Shown here: positions 20,477 through 20,961 of the stretch, piece by piece | How positions within the stretch are numbered: position 1 is the stretch's first letter | Layout of the letters: each line of letters opens with the position of its first letter | DNA from: a virus | Reading direction: 5' to 3' (one strand) | Virus record (IMG/VR): IMGVR_UViG_3300023179_000599 | Span: 1-20,961 of that record | Length of the DNA stretch: 20,961 bases | Position numbers and translations under genes: made by a program | Notes under the pieces: model-generated | Seen by the model: the letters and a program-made list of their open reading frames with translations, nothing else | What the model was told of the DNA's origin: nothing | Databases searched by the model: none

Positions 20477-20961
20477 TTGATGTAGAAAAAATATTATTAT
20501 TTTTAGAACTACCTCTACATGCTCAACGAGGCTCTGAGGTTAATGGACTATGTCCAATGCATAAACAAAGAACAGGTAAAGAAGACCACAGACCTTCTTG
20601 GTGGATAAATACTGAGACAGGTGCTCATATTTGTTTTTCTTGTGGTTACAAAGGAAATATTTATACTTTAATTTCAGATGTTAAAGGGATTGATTATCAC
20701 GATGCTCGTGATTACATAGATGATACCGCTGAAGTACCCATTGATTCTTTAATGAAAAGAATAAAAGAACTACCTCAATACGTAATTGCCGAAGAAGTAA
20801 TTCCTATGTCAGAGGCTCGTCTTGCTGTGTATGGAGAACCACCAGATATAGAATTAAAGAAAAGATTTTTAACAAGAGAAGCAGTAAATACTTATGGAGT
20901 TCTTTGGGATAAAACAAACGAGGCTTGGATATTACCGATTCGTGATCCAGACACCTTTTCT
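20473..20961 (+). CDS. DnaG-type primase, N-terminal part (truncated by the window)
   Basis: An open frame from GTG 20473, overlapping the helicase stop (GTGA), runs to the window end with no stop (163 codons). The N-terminus is a primase zinc finger: C27-P-M-H30 ... C54-F-S-C57-G, with DHRPSWWINTETG between, as in DnaG-like CHCC fingers. The following part (LAVYGEPPDIELKKRFLTRE, then WILPIRDP) is the start of the catalytic core that would lead to the TOPRIM domain. It makes RNA primers with the adjacent helicase. A GTG is used because no ATG with a better ribosome site precedes the finger. The catalytic residues lie outside this window. Confidence 0.87.
   Translation, partial: MIDVEKILLFLELPLHAQRGSEVNGLCPMHKQRTGKEDHRPSWWINTETGAHICFSCGYKGNIYTLISDVKGIDYHDARDYIDDTAEVPIDSLMKRIKELPQYVIAEEVIPMSEARLAVYGEPPDIELKKRFLTREAVNTYGVLWDKTNEAWILPIRDPDTFS

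Noticed and set aside
1-20961. tRNA genes, CRISPR arrays, insertion sequences, integrase or repressor
   Set aside because: No cloverleaf-like segments, regularly spaced repeat-spacer arrays, transposase motifs or lysogeny genes were seen on reading both strands.

Overview
The window is a contiguous piece of a tailed dsDNA phage genome of the contractile-tail (myovirus) type. The evidence is a complete run of sheath, tube, tape-measure and baseplate genes, followed directly by a replication module. All genes lie on the + strand, are tightly packed and often overlap by 1-8 bases (TAATG, ATGA, GTGA junctions). Base composition is AT-rich. Shine-Dalgarno-like AGGAG/AAAGGA sequences precede many starts, so the host is a bacterium. 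The host genus cannot be fixed from this sequence. No integrase, repressor or host flank is visible, so nothing here indicates a prophage.

Layout. (1) 1-566: very small lysine-rich genes, one of them a 20-residue cysteine-rich peptide, closed by a strong intrinsic terminator at 540-566. (2) 642-2058: a small membrane-anchored basic protein, an HK97 gp10-like connector/tail-completion candidate, and a neck or tail-terminator candidate carrying an inserted HG-V-G-x-TVT domain. (3) 2090-7260: tail sheath, tail tube, a T4 gp26-like/tail-assembly-chaperone protein with a candidate +1 frameshift extension, and a tape measure with a built-in transglycosylase domain. (4) 7260-15349: baseplate, comprising a tube-initiator/hub-like protein, a LysM/gp53-like protein, gp27/gpD-like hub, gp25-like wedge, gpJ/gp6-like wedge, gp5/gpV-like spike with a His-x-His tip, a short fibre protein, and a large gpI-like/carbohydrate-binding adsorption protein. 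(5) 15361-16225: a small membrane protein (holin candidate) and an unrecognised alpha/beta protein. (6) 16222-20961: replication, comprising a winged-helix initiator with iteron-like repeats and palindromes inside its gene, small proteins including a zinc ribbon and a SWIM zinc finger, a DnaC-like loader, a DnaB-like helicase and the start of a DnaG-type primase.

How it works together. Regions 2-4 encode the tail roughly in assembly order and region 6 encodes a primosome. The initiator plus loader plus helicase resembles the lambda O/P system, including an origin that appears to lie within the initiator gene. The observations most worth following are the intragenic origin, the probable +1 recoding site before the tape measure, the domain shared by two unrelated virion proteins, the coiled-coil spike with an HxH tip, the run of poly-lysine C-termini with an in-phase A AAA AAG slippery site, and the number of small zinc-binding motifs in the replication block. 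All functional names come from reading motifs by eye; no database search was run.
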